DNA from: Halorussus pelagicus
GTDB taxonomy: Archaea > Halobacteriota > Halobacteria > Halobacteriales > Haladaptataceae
Assembly (NCBI RefSeq): GCF_004087835.1
Contig: NZ_CP035119.1
Span: forward strand, 2,046,001 to 2,110,000
Reading direction: 5' to 3'
DNA length: 64,000 nucleotides
Shown here: in pieces, positions 51,449-59,737 of the stretch
Layout: the number at the start of each line of letters is the position of its first letter
Numbering within the stretch: the stretch's first letter is position 1
The notes under the pieces: model-generated
What the model was told of the DNA's origin: nothing
What the model saw: only the letters and a program-made list of their open reading frames with translations
Database searches by the model: none
Position numbers and translations under genes: made by a program

Positions 51449-51853
51449 CTACAATGGCTGGCGGTTCGGTTCGTAGGTGCGGGCCAACTCGACCCACTCG
51501 TTGACGACTGGACCGCCTCGATACCGGACCGTCTCGCTTCGCGGATCGTACTCAACGAGATTCGCGTCTTCGAGTTTCGGCAGGTGGTTGTGGTGGAGAT
51601 TCACCGCGACCCGCTCGCGGTCTTCGTTCGATACCGCGACTGATTCGTCGGCGGCGTGTTCGACGAGTTCCGAAAATGCCGCAACGTCATCCTCGGTGCG
51701 GTCAAGATAGGCGAGGAGGCGACGGCGTTGTCCGTCCGCGAGAACCCGGAACAGCTCGTCGAGTCCTACGGCTGCGGTCTGCTGGTCGGAAACGGACGGG
51801 TTACCGTCCATCGTTGCCCCCTCTCCTCCTGTCGGTGCGTGTTCGTTGCTCAT
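51449..51853 (-). CDS. Winged-helix regulator (DUF7344-like)
   Basis: The 134-residue protein has a disordered N terminus of about 27 residues. The helix-turn-helix segment is LDELFRVLADGQRRRLLAYL plus DRTEDDVAAFSELVEHAADE. The wing region reads VNLHHNHLPKLEDANLVEYD. These match the haloarchaeal ArsR-like DUF7344 domain. No sensor domain is visible, so it may be constitutive or bind DNA as a dimer only. It lies 61 nt downstream of the Bat-like regulator on the same strand and may be regulated with it. Confidence 0.86.
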   Translation of the reverse strand: MSNEHAPTGGEGATMDGNPSVSDQQTAAVGLDELFRVLADGQRRRLLAYLDRTEDDVAAFSELVEHAADESVAVSNEDRERVAVNLHHNHLPKLEDANLVEYDPRSETVRYRGGPVVNEWVELARTYEPNRQPL

Positions 51854-51913
51854 GTTGCGGCGCGCCCATGATTAGTTTTCTACCGGACCACAAAGAACAG
51901 TGGACCTAAACAG

Positions 51914-53530
51914 CTAGGGTCGGTCGTCGTTTCGGTCGAAAAACGCCGCGAGAAGTTCTTGCTGTGCCTTGCGAATGTGCTGGTGAAACGTTGGCGAGGA
52001 GACCCCGAGCGCCTCGGCAACGTCCTCGGCGGTGCTGTCGCGGGGCCACTCGTAGTAGCCCGCGAAGTAGGCCGCTCGGAGCGCGGTGCGCTGTGCGTCG
52101 GTAAGTTGGTTCCCCAAGTCGCGCCGGAACTCGCGGGCGGTCCGGAGGTCGCGGTCGGTCTCGCGCTTGGCGACGAGTTCGATGTCGGGGAATTTCGCGC
52201 GGGCGCGTTCGACCACGCTCCGCACGTCTGCGTCCGAGGGGAGTTCCGCGACGACGGTCGCCTCGCCGCCCTCGCTTATCGCGTCGGTGGTCTTCGCGCC
52301 GTACTCCGAGAGCGTCACGACGAGCGACGACGCCGACATGGTGAACTCGAACAGCGCCTCCCCGCCGTGGTCGCTGACGAGGCGGGCGTTCTCGACGCCG
52401 TCCCAGTCCTCGACAAACTCGAAGACGGCGTCGGGGTCGGCACCGGAAACCGTGTCGTAGAACAGGAGGCTGCCCTCGGGACCCGCGGCCATGCCTTCGA
52501 GTTTCAGGGTACAGTCCAACCGCTCGGAGACGGCGACGTAGAACGAGTCAGGGTCGGTGAGACCGAACGTAAGTTCGACTACCGTGTCCGACAGCGCGAG
52601 TCGGCGGTGTTTGACCGCGCCGATGGCGAAGCCGATGACCACGCCCAACACATCGAAGGCGTCCACCTCGCGCTGGCTGAACGCCGATTTGCGTTCGGTT
52701 CCGACGCCGAGCAGTCCGTAGGTGGTATCGCCGTACCGAATCGGAACGACGATGCCCGAGCGGTAGCCGAGTTCGAGCAGTTGCTCCCCAATCGGGTCGG
52801 GAATCGTCTCGTCGTCGGAAACGTTCTCGATGACCTGCGGAACGCTGTCGTGATAGGCGCGGGACGCAGGGTCCTCGCTCTTTTCGCTCACGTTCACGAG
52901 TTCGACGAGCGTTCGAATCCGGTCTTTCAGGCCCGCGCCGACGAAGTCGGTCATCCTCGAACTGGCGGGGTCGGGGTCGCCGACCCACGCCGACCGGTAC
53001 AGTTCGGTCTCCACGAGTCGGTCGCAGACGGCCTGCTCTATCTCCTCGCGGGTGGGTTCGCCGATGAGCGCCCGGATAATCTCTTGGGCGACCTCGTTGA
53101 TTCGGTCGAGCGTCGCCAACTCGTCGCGCTGGTTTTCCAGCGTTCGCTCGCGGACCTTCGACTCGGTCACGTCGCGGCAGACCGAGACGGTTCCCGCGAG
53201 GTCGTCCGACGCATCGTAGTAGGGCGAACACGTCGTCTCGAACACGCGTTCGCCGTCCGCAGTCGGAAGCGTCTTCTCGAACGTCGCGGTCGTCTCGGTG
53301 TCGAGAACGCGACGCTCCTGTTCTCGGAGTTTCCGGGCGGTCTCCTCCCCGAAGAGGTCGGCGTCAGTCTCTCCGACAAGGTCGTCGGGTTCGGAGTCAA
53401 GGAACGCCGCGGCGCTCTCGTTGCAGAACTGATACCGGCCCTCGGTGTCCTTGACGAGGATGGCGTCGGTGCTGCTCTGGACGATAGTTTCTAGCTGTCG
53501 GGCGTACTCGGAGAGTTCGTCCCCGTTCAT
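51914..53530 (-). CDS. Bat-like transcriptional regulator: PAS, GAF and HTH-10 domains
   Basis: The 538-residue protein has a PAS domain (residues 10-120: IVQSSTDAILVKDTEGRYQF, then VSVCRDVTESKVRERTLENQ). A GAF-like domain follows (about 140-300: ETELYRSAWVGDPDPASSRM, then GYRSGIVVPIRYGDTTYGLL). Next come a bacterio-opsin activator-type middle domain (FYVAVSERLDCTLKLEGMAA) and the C-terminal HTH-10 (LTDAQRTALRAAYFAGYYEW, then VAEALGVSSPTFHQHIRKAQ). It is probably a redox, light or small-molecule responsive activator; the target is unknown. The ATG at 53530 is chosen at MNGDELSEY. Confidence 0.9.
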   Translation of the reverse strand: MNGDELSEYARQLETIVQSSTDAILVKDTEGRYQFCNESAAAFLDSEPDDLVGETDADLFGEETARKLREQERRVLDTETTATFEKTLPTADGERVFETTCSPYYDASDDLAGTVSVCRDVTESKVRERTLENQRDELATLDRINEVAQEIIRALIGEPTREEIEQAVCDRLVETELYRSAWVGDPDPASSRMTDFVGAGLKDRIRTLVELVNVSEKSEDPASRAYHDSVPQVIENVSDDETIPDPIGEQLLELGYRSGIVVPIRYGDTTYGLLGVGTERKSAFSQREVDAFDVLGVVIGFAIGAVKHRRLALSDTVVELTFGLTDPDSFYVAVSERLDCTLKLEGMAAGPEGSLLFYDTVSGADPDAVFEFVEDWDGVENARLVSDHGGEALFEFTMSASSLVVTLSEYGAKTTDAISEGGEATVVAELPSDADVRSVVERARAKFPDIELVAKRETDRDLRTAREFRRDLGNQLTDAQRTALRAAYFAGYYEWPRDSTAEDVAEALGVSSPTFHQHIRKAQQELLAAFFDRNDDRP

Positions 53531-53619
53531 CCGATGACTCGGAGACAAAGATTCACTCCGTCTACATAAATCCACTCCCGCGGGAAAGGATTATACTTTC
53601 GCAGTGGCGACCCAGAGGC

Positions 53620-53910
53620 ATGCGCGAGGCCGACGAAACCACCCGCGAGCGAATCGCCGCCCACCTCCGCGAGACGGCCGCCTCGCCGAGCGCGCTGGCC
53701 GTGGAGTTCGACGTGACTGCGGGCGTCGCCATCGACCACGTCCGCCACGTCGCCGAGTCGCTGTCCGCCAGCGACGAGCAGTTGCTCGTCGCGCCCCCCG
53801 AGTGTAGCGACTGCGGCTTCAGCGACTTTGACGACCCGGCGAACCGCCCCTCACGGTGTCCCGAGTGCAAGAGCGAGGCCGTCGAGCAACCGACGTTCAG
53901 AATCGAGTGA
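53620..53910 (+). CDS. Predicted transcriptional regulator with HTH and zinc ribbon (COG3357-like)
   Basis: The 96-residue protein has an N-terminal winged-helix segment (RERIAAHLRETAASPSALAV, then EFDVTAGVAIDHVRHVAESL). The C-terminal zinc ribbon is CSDCGFSDFDDPANRPSRCP plus ECKSEAVEQPTFRIE. The layout is that of a small archaeal regulator family with unknown target. It diverges from the Bat-like gene, with an 89 nt shared promoter region. Confidence 0.87.
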   Translation: MREADETTRERIAAHLRETAASPSALAVEFDVTAGVAIDHVRHVAESLSASDEQLLVAPPECSDCGFSDFDDPANRPSRCPECKSEAVEQPTFRIE

Positions 53911-54038
53911 GGTGAGCGAGAAGCGTCGCGCGGCGCGAAACGCCGCGACCGACGACCGTCGCCGCTCCCGTATCGCGGCGCACGTCGTCGAACCCGCGAC
54001 CGAAAGGAAATTTGCGACCCTCCAGCTACACGCAGGTA

Positions 54039-54458
54039 ATGAGTTCTGACCAACGGATTACGTCGGTTGAGAACGTCCCGGCCGATACGACCGTTCTGTT
54101 CACGGTCCGCGACGAGGAGTCAAACGAGGACGACGAGGCGATTCTGACCAAGGTAGACGGGACGGTCACCGGCTGGCTCAATCGGTGTATGCACTTTCAG
54201 CATATCCGACTCGATAAGGGGACGGGCGCGCCGAAGCGGAACGGCGAACTCGTCTGCGCGAATCACGGCGCGCTCTTCGAGGGGGATAGCGGACGCTGTA
54301 CCCACGGGCCGTGCGAAGGCGCATATCTGGACCCAATCGAGGTCGAGGTCAGCGACGGAACTGTCTACCTCACCGACGACGAGTACGAGTTCGTTCGGGA
54401 GGGCGGAATCGAGACGGACCCGACAGATTTGACCTCGAAGTCGAACATCGAGTTCTGA
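54039..54458 (+). CDS. Rieske [2Fe-2S] ferredoxin-like protein
   Basis: The 139-residue protein has the Rieske cluster ligands in NRCMHF near residue 49 (Cys-x-His) and LVCANHGALFEGDSGRCTHG near 70 (Cys-x-x-His). A further RCTHGPCEGAYLDPIEVEV stretch follows. There is no signal or membrane helix, so it is a soluble electron carrier rather than a bc1 subunit. Its redox partner is not adjacent. The ATG at 54039 is chosen over one 27 nt upstream because MSSDQRITSVENVPA resembles family starts. Confidence 0.9.
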   Translation: MSSDQRITSVENVPADTTVLFTVRDEESNEDDEAILTKVDGTVTGWLNRCMHFQHIRLDKGTGAPKRNGELVCANHGALFEGDSGRCTHGPCEGAYLDPIEVEVSDGTVYLTDDEYEFVREGGIETDPTDLTSKSNIEF

Positions 54459-54545
54459 GTGCTCTTCCGTTCTGAGAGTTTCCCTCGGTTCCAAGCCTTC
54501 GGCTTCTGGGTGACTGAGTGCGGTATAAGAATGCGGCGTATGAAT

Positions 54546-54856
54546 GGTTGGACGCCCGAACTTGCCCGGCGTTCCGTGCCGGGGAGTCCCGGTCGCGTCC
54601 TCCACCCCGTAACCCTACGAGCGACAGGTGTCCAATGGCCCGCTGCTCGCTTCCGCGCCTGACGGATTACCATCGGCTAACTCCGACTGCGGCACTCCTG
54701 CGAGTGCCCGCCGGAGACCGCTGTCCCCGCAGGACGAGGCTTCGAAGTCGGCTTCCGGGGCCCGGCACGGTCTGACCGGACGCCTCCGGGGTTTGGTCCC
54801 CGCTAAAGGCCATAGTGCGGGTAACGAGCAGGGCCTAACTGCCCGACCTAGTCCAT
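54546..54856 (-). ncRNA. ffs: 7S RNA (signal recognition particle RNA)
   Basis: The region is unusually GC-rich and structured with no ORF. Read on the minus strand, the conserved SRP54-binding loop reads GTCAGGCGCGGAAGCGAGCA (reverse complement of about 54640-54664). Helix 6 is visible as GGCACTC/GAGTGCC with a GCAG tetraloop (GNAR type) at about 54691-54708. The termini pair: TGGAC at 54851-54855 with GTCCA at 54549-54553. The length of about 310 nt suits a haloarchaeal 7S RNA. The Alu-type 5' domain begins near GGTCGGGCAGTTAGGCC. The RNA scaffolds SRP19 and SRP54 for co-translational membrane insertion. Ends are approximate. Confidence 0.93.
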
Positions 54857-54874
54857 TTTAGAATAAGCGGCCAC

Positions 54875-54887
54875 GGCCTTAAGGGCC
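54875..54887 (-). promoter_or_regulatory. Putative TATA element of the 7S RNA
   Basis: A palindromic GGCCTTAAGGGCC-type element lies about 25 nt upstream of the predicted RNA 5' end, at a position suitable for TBP binding. Assignment is by spacing only. Confidence 0.4.
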
Positions 54888-55014
54888 TTTCGCTAATCGC
54901 TCGACGGCGGGTGTCCTCGACACCGAATACGCCGGTGGAATGGACCAAAAACGTCGCCAAACTGCGCCGGAAACACCGTGAGACTGCACCGAAAACACCG
55001 CGAGACCCCCCGAC

Positions 55015-55479
55015 TCACGCGACGGCGAGGATGGCCCACGCGTTGCCAGCGACGACGGCCAAGCCCACGAAGAGGTAGACCGCGCTCCCCGCCCGGAAGG
55101 TTTGGCGGGCGTCGCTGGTGATACCGGGCAAGAGCAGGAGGACGATTGCCGCCAGCGTCTTCAGCAGGACGAGACCGCCGAGACCGGCCTCGGCGATGAG
55201 CGCGGCGGCGACCGGGTTCACCTCTTCCAGTCCCATCGCCAGACCGACCGCGGTCGTGATTACGTCGCCGACCATCACCGCCAGCACCGCGCCGAAGACG
55301 GCGGGCGAGACGTATCCCAACCACGACCGGCCCTCGTCGCGCAGGACGTACTCGCGGTCCTCCTCCAACAGGAACTCGTCGTCCCGGAGCATCCACTTCT
55401 CGCGGGCGGCGGAGTCGTCGGCGAGGTCCCCCAGTCGGTCGTCCTCGGACGCGTCGATACCGACATCGTTCCCTGACAC
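55015..55479 (-). CDS. Membrane protein with DUF5658-like domain
   Basis: The 154-residue protein has an acidic cytoplasmic N terminus of about 50 residues. Three or four membrane helices follow (LGYVSPAVFGAVLAVMVGDV, then LVLLKTLAAIVLLLLPGITS, then AGSAVYLFVGLAVVAGNAWA). The GDVITTAVGLAMGLEEVNPV motif resembles the DUF5658 signature, where helix-embedded D/T/N residues are conserved. Function unknown. It stands between the 7S RNA and another small membrane protein gene. Confidence 0.78.
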   Translation of the reverse strand: MSGNDVGIDASEDDRLGDLADDSAAREKWMLRDDEFLLEEDREYVLRDEGRSWLGYVSPAVFGAVLAVMVGDVITTAVGLAMGLEEVNPVAAALIAEAGLGGLVLLKTLAAIVLLLLPGITSDARQTFRAGSAVYLFVGLAVVAGNAWAILAVA

Positions 55480-55597
55480 GACGCCGAGTAGCGCCTCGCG
55501 GGGCTTCGTTATGTACCGACTGACAAAATTTTACGGTCGGCCTGCCGGGTAGTAACGGGTCGCTACCGGCGAAAATCCGCCGTCGCGCGGCCGCGGG

Positions 55598-56017
55598 TCA
55601 CAGCACCTCGTTGGCGAACCATCCGGCGCTGGCCGCGACTCCAACCGACGCCGCGACCAGCAGCCAGCGGTGATAGTCGAACATCGCGTTCGCGGTGAGA
55701 CTGCCGACGAGACCGCCGACCGCGACCGCCCACCAGAGGACGAGCAGTGTCATGAATCCGCCGAGGACGACCGCCACGCCCGCCGCGGTCGGCGCGTCCG
55801 TTCGGCCGTTGCGCCCGGCCGCGAAGACGATGACGGCGACTGCGGAGAACAGGCCGACGACGAGGTGGACCGGCAGCGCGGTCGGTTGATTGTAGTAGAC
55901 ACCGGCCGCGGCGGCGTCGATGAGGAAGTACGGTACGACGATGACGGCCAGTACGGTGAGCGCGGCGACGACGCCGACCGTCGGCGCTGGCGTCTCGGGC
56001 AACCGTTCCTGCGACAT
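55598..56017 (-). CDS. Four-helix membrane protein, unknown function (DUF7548-like)
   Basis: The 139-residue protein has about four hydrophobic segments: VVAALTVLAVIVVPYFLIDA, then LVVGLFSAVAVIVFAAG, then VVLGGFMTLLVLWWAVAVGG, then WLLVAASVGVAASAGWFANE. No catalytic or transport signature is visible. This composition matches a conserved haloarchaeal family of unknown role. The ATG at 56017 is preferred (MSQERLPETPAPTV). It diverges from the coiled-coil protein gene at 56099. Confidence 0.78.
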   Translation of the reverse strand: MSQERLPETPAPTVGVVAALTVLAVIVVPYFLIDAAAAGVYYNQPTALPVHLVVGLFSAVAVIVFAAGRNGRTDAPTAAGVAVVLGGFMTLLVLWWAVAVGGLVGSLTANAMFDYHRWLLVAASVGVAASAGWFANEVL

Positions 56018-56098
56018 GTCCGACGCTTTTCGGGGCGAGAGCAAAAGACCAGCGGTCGAGTCGGAAAAGTCACGTATCAGGCGACACGACTGTCCGGT

Positions 56099-56401
56099 AT
56101 GGGATTCGGAAGCACGGCCAAGAAAGTCCAGAAGCTAGCCGACACCGCCGAGAAACTGTACAGCAAACTCAACGACCTCCGCCAGCAGGTCGCCGAGATG
56201 CGCGAGCAGTTGGACTCGACCAGCGAGCGCGTCGAGCGACTGGAGCGCGAGAACGCCCAACAGCGAGCGCTCCTCGAAGCGCTCGCCGAGGAACGAGGCA
56301 TCGACGTGGACGCCGTCGAGACCGACACCGTGGACCTCGACGAGAACGAGACCGGAGACGACGAATCGAGCGACGACGAGAAGGCCGAGACGGAAGCGTA
56401 A
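56099..56401 (+). CDS. Small coiled-coil protein (DUF5798-like)
   Basis: The 100-residue protein begins MGFGSTAKKVQKLADTAEKL with heptad-like YSKLNDLRQQVAEMREQLDS and ends in a strongly acidic, disordered tail rich in Asp/Glu. This matches a conserved haloarchaeal family of unknown function. Coiled-coil length predicts a dimer or partner binding. The ATG at 56099 is the natural start; the upstream frame is open but not coding-like. Confidence 0.8.
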   Translation: MGFGSTAKKVQKLADTAEKLYSKLNDLRQQVAEMREQLDSTSERVERLERENAQQRALLEALAEERGIDVDAVETDTVDLDENETGDDESSDDEKAETEA

Positions 56402-56501
56402 CGACCACACAGCGTCTCCGCGGTCCGCGTGCCGACGTTTCACGAGCGGCGCGAGCGCCACACAAAAAACGTTAACCGCCCTCCCAACTTTTGCCTACTC
56501 A

Positions 56502-57482
56502 ATGACGACCCACGAGACGCCACTCGATTCCGTCTTGGAGACGATTGGCGAGACGCCGCTCGTTCGGGTGCAGGCGTCGCCCGACGAGGTGCCGGTGTAC
56601 GCCAAGGCCGAGTCGTTCAACCCCGGCGCGAGCATCAAGGACCGCATCGGGAAGTACATGGTCGAGACGATGCTGGAACGGGGCGAACTGGAACCCGGCG
56701 GCACCGTCATCGAACCGACCGCCGGGAACACCGGCATCGGGTTCGCCATCGCGGCGGGCCAATTAGACGTGAACGCGGTGTTCGTCGTTCCCGAGCGGTT
56801 CAGCGTCGAAAAACAGCAGTTGATGGACGCGCTCGGCGCGGAAGTCATCAACACGCCCACCGAAGACGGTATGGGCGGGGCCATCGACCGCGCGCACCAA
56901 CTCGCCAGCGAGATGGACAACGCCGTCGTTCCCCAGCAGTTCTCGAACCCGCTGAACGTCGAGGCCCACTACGAGACCACCGGCCCGGAAATCTTCGAGG
57001 CGCTGGACGGCGAGGTCGGTGCAGTCGTCGCGGGATGTGGCACCGCGGGCACGCTGATGGGCATCGCGGAGTACGCGCTTGAACAGAACCCCGACATCCA
57101 TGTCACCGCGGTTGAACCCGAGGGGTCGCTCTACTCGGAGACGAAGGGCGAGGCTGTCGCGGAGTCCGAGTACAAAATCGAGGGCATCGGCACGCACGAC
57201 CTCGACACGAACGAACTGTTCGACCCGGACCTCGTTGACGAGGTGTTGCAGGTCCCGGACCGCCGCGCCCACGACGAACTCAAGCGCCTCGCTGCCGAGG
57301 AGAGCCAACTCGTCGCATCGAGTGCGGGCGCGGCCAGCGCGGCCGCCCGAAACGTTGCCGAGCGCATCCGCGACGACGAACTCGATGTACCCCACGACTC
57401 GGTCGTGACCGTCTTCGCCGACTCCAGCGAGCGCTACCTCTCGAAGGGCATCTACCGCTCGTTCGAGGAGTGGGACGGATAG
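56502..57482 (+). CDS. cysK: Cysteine synthase family PLP enzyme
   Basis: The 326-residue protein is a fold-type II PLP enzyme. Motifs: the PLP lysine in NPGASIKDRIGKYMVE near residue 47, the substrate-binding loop EPTAGNTGIGFAIAAGQLDV near 70, and the phosphate-binding GCGTAGTLMGIAEYALEQNP near 180. ASSAGAASAAARNVAERI lies near the C terminus. It makes cysteine (O-acetylserine plus sulfide) or cystathionine; specificity cannot be told. Length is normal. It opens a sulfur and redox themed block that runs to 62.6 kb. Confidence 0.9.
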   Translation: MTTHETPLDSVLETIGETPLVRVQASPDEVPVYAKAESFNPGASIKDRIGKYMVETMLERGELEPGGTVIEPTAGNTGIGFAIAAGQLDVNAVFVVPERFSVEKQQLMDALGAEVINTPTEDGMGGAIDRAHQLASEMDNAVVPQQFSNPLNVEAHYETTGPEIFEALDGEVGAVVAGCGTAGTLMGIAEYALEQNPDIHVTAVEPEGSLYSETKGEAVAESEYKIEGIGTHDLDTNELFDPDLVDEVLQVPDRRAHDELKRLAAEESQLVASSAGAASAAARNVAERIRDDELDVPHDSVVTVFADSSERYLSKGIYRSFEEWDG

Positions 57483-57563
57483 CTCTTCTCGACAGTTACC
57501 TGCTCTCGGTCCCCGCCCCGACTCTCGCAAACTTTCAAGCGCGCCGACACCCAACGGAGGGAC

Positions 57564-58220
57564 ATGGACGCCGACACGTTTCCGGACGCGATTCGCACCG
57601 CCAAGGCGACCGAACTCGACCGCCTCGGTTCCCAGCAGGCGCTCGTCGCGCTCACCGACGCCGACCTCGACACCGAACAGGTCCTACGGGCCGCCGCCCG
57701 GAGCGAGCACACCGCCAGCGAAACCTTCAGCGAGTGGGCCGAGTCCGCGACGGTGGACGGGGAGAAAGAGGGCGACGGAGCGACCGACGCCGCCGAAACC
57801 TTCGCCGCGCTTGCCGAACAGGAGCGCGACCACTACGACCGCGTAGCGGCCGAACTCGACGCAGAGTTCGAAGTCGCTGGCGAAATCGACTCGATGCACG
57901 AGTACCTCCGCGACCTCGACACCGCCGTCGAGTGGGCGGCAGGTCTGGTTGGGCGGTCGCTCGCCAGCGACCGCACGCAGTTGCAGGTCGTGAACTTCTT
58001 CGTCAACGAGGCCGACGAGCGCCGGGCCGACCTCTTCCGCGACCTGCGCTCGGACACGCAGGCGGGCGTCTCGACCGGTGCTGACCTGCTTGCCGACCGC
58101 TGTGACGGCGACGACTGGGAGCGCGCGATGGAAGTCGCCGAGCGAACCGTGCAAATCGCCTACGACGAGTACGCCGAGACGTTGGAGGGGATGGGACTCG
58201 ACCCGAAACCGATTTGCTGA
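57564..58220 (+). CDS. Ferritin-like helical bundle protein
   Basis: The 218-residue protein has the helices and metal motifs of rubrerythrin/ferritin-like bundles: ARSEHTASETFSEWAESA, then LAEQERDHYDRVAAELDAEF (ExxH-type), and TQLQVVNFFVNEADERRADL with a C-terminal EVAERTVQIAYDEYAETLEG. No rubredoxin centre is visible. It may be a metal-binding bundle of the haloarchaeal type whose function is unproven. It follows the cysteine synthase gene with an 81 nt gap on the same strand. Confidence 0.7.
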   Translation: MDADTFPDAIRTAKATELDRLGSQQALVALTDADLDTEQVLRAAARSEHTASETFSEWAESATVDGEKEGDGATDAAETFAALAEQERDHYDRVAAELDAEFEVAGEIDSMHEYLRDLDTAVEWAAGLVGRSLASDRTQLQVVNFFVNEADERRADLFRDLRSDTQAGVSTGADLLADRCDGDDWERAMEVAERTVQIAYDEYAETLEGMGLDPKPIC

Positions 58221-58335
58221 GCGCGCCTGCCGTCGTATTCTCGTTTCGTTCCCATCTTCGGTCTCGAAATCGCGCTTTCCGAGAACGGCATACCGACGTG
58301 TCCGCGCTGTGGCGCGCCAAACTGATACGCAGAAT

Positions 58336-58349
58336 TTAGGTTCGCCTAA
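58336..58349. promoter_or_regulatory. Iron box 1 (DtxR/IdeR-type dyad)
   Basis: TTAGGTTCGCCTAA is a perfect dyad with 5-bp arms and a 4-nt spacer. It closely matches the DtxR/IdeR operator (TTAGGTTAGCCTAA). It lies about 15 nt upstream of the TATA region of the binding-protein gene, and is matched by a second identical-spacing box 36 bp downstream. Confidence 0.75.
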
Positions 58350-58371
58350 GAATCGAAGTCGTTATCTATGT

Positions 58372-58385
58372 TTAGGCGGGCCTAA
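58372..58385. promoter_or_regulatory. Iron box 2 (DtxR/IdeR-type dyad)
   Basis: TTAGGCGGGCCTAA, part of a longer dyad TTTAGGCGGGCCTAAA, ends 5 nt before the ATG at 58391. Together with box 1 it flanks the TATA region (gttatctatg near 58361-58370), so an iron-loaded repressor could clamp the promoter. Confidence 0.75.
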
Positions 58386-58390
58386 ATCAT

Positions 58391-59617
58391 ATGGAAGACG
58401 ATGACGGCGGGCACGAGGCACCGACGCGACGAGATTACGTGAAGTACGGCGGCGCGCTTCTCGGCGGCGGTCTCCTCGCAGGCTGTGTCGGTGGAGACAA
58501 CGGCAGCACCACCCCGACCGACAGCACCACCGCAAGCGAAACGGAGACCGATACGCCGACGAATACGACCACGGCCGACGAATCGTACACGGTCGGCATG
58601 GCCCCGATGGGGACCGTCGAGTTCGAGTCGCCGCCGGAGAGGATTTTCACGCGACTGACGCATCTCGCGGGGATGGCGTTCGCGCTCGGGCGCGGTGACG
58701 ACGTGAACGCGATGCACGCCCCGGATTACTACGACGCGCTCTGGAACCAGTTCACGCCGCGACTCGACGGCGTCACGCTCGATTGGACGGGCCTGTACTC
58801 CTCGTGGGAGCCGAGCAAAGAGAAACTCTACGAACTGGACAGTGATGTCCACCTCGCGGACCCGGCCAGTGTGTTCGCACTCCAAGGCTGGAGCATGACG
58901 GACCTCGAAGAGATACGAAACAACGTCTCGCCGTGGTTCGGGAACCAGTTCAGCGACACGCACGCCGAGCCTCCCTCCGAATGGGCGGACCGATACGAAT
59001 ACTACGGTCTCTGGGAGATGTTCGAGAAGGTCGCGCAAGTCTTTCAGGAAGAGGACCGATATCGGGCGCTCGCCGAGGTGCGGAGCAACCTCCTGAACAC
59101 GATTGCGTCGAATCTCCCCCCTGAGTCCGAGCGTCCGACGGCCGTGATGATCGGAGCCAGCGATCTGTCGAGCATCTACGCCTACCGCCTCGACGACCCC
59201 GGCTTCCTGACCGCACATACCCGTCCGCTGGAACCGAATAGCGCCTTCAGCCCGACTGTCGCGTCCGGCGATACCGTCGATACGGAGGCCCTGCTGGAAG
59301 CGAATCCGAAGGTGATTCTCGCACTCGGCGGGATGCATCCGGGGACCGACATCGGGGCGATTCGAAACGGACTCCGAGACGACGAGGTAACCAAGCAGAT
59401 CGATGCCGTCGAAAACGACCGCATCTACGCGCAGGGTGCCCGCTATCAGGGACCGATTCTGAACCTGTTCCAGTTGGAGATGACGGCGAAGCAACTCTAT
59501 CCCGAGCAGTTCGGTGACTGGCCGACCTACGCCGAGGGTCCGTATCCAGAGATTCCCGAAGGGGAGCAGTTGTTCGACCGCCAGCGCGTCGCCAACATCG
59601 TGAGCGGAGCGTTCTAA
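58391..59617 (+). CDS. Iron ABC transporter substrate-binding lipoprotein
   Basis: The 408-residue protein has a Tat signal and lipobox: TRRDYVKYGGALLGGGLLAG followed by C, so the mature form is anchored at Cys. A Ser/Thr-rich spacer follows. The class-III binding fold (FepB/BtuF type) shows PPERIFTRLTHLAGMAFALG, the interdomain helix, and VIMIGASDLSSIYAYRLDDP. It probably binds a siderophore or other iron chelate. Two perfect iron boxes flank the promoter, and a leaderless start 5 nt from the second box supports iron-dependent repression. No permease or ATPase gene is adjacent. Confidence 0.87.
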   Translation: MEDDDGGHEAPTRRDYVKYGGALLGGGLLAGCVGGDNGSTTPTDSTTASETETDTPTNTTTADESYTVGMAPMGTVEFESPPERIFTRLTHLAGMAFALGRGDDVNAMHAPDYYDALWNQFTPRLDGVTLDWTGLYSSWEPSKEKLYELDSDVHLADPASVFALQGWSMTDLEEIRNNVSPWFGNQFSDTHAEPPSEWADRYEYYGLWEMFEKVAQVFQEEDRYRALAEVRSNLLNTIASNLPPESERPTAVMIGASDLSSIYAYRLDDPGFLTAHTRPLEPNSAFSPTVASGDTVDTEALLEANPKVILALGGMHPGTDIGAIRNGLRDDEVTKQIDAVENDRIYAQGARYQGPILNLFQLEMTAKQLYPEQFGDWPTYAEGPYPEIPEGEQLFDRQRVANIVSGAF

Positions 59618-59737
59618 CGAGGGGCGCGACGGCGAGTATATCTTTCGGGCCGAGACTGACCACTGGTCACGACCCACACAGCGGTTTTCGACAGTCGTAC
59701 CAGATTACCTTTAGCCGGGGGGTGGTAAGGACCGAGC

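Noticed and set aside
54480-54545. AAGCC-ttc-GGCTT hairpin before the 7S RNA 3' end
   Set aside because: Short (5 bp) stem that may be a chance terminator-like feature; not scored as a feature.
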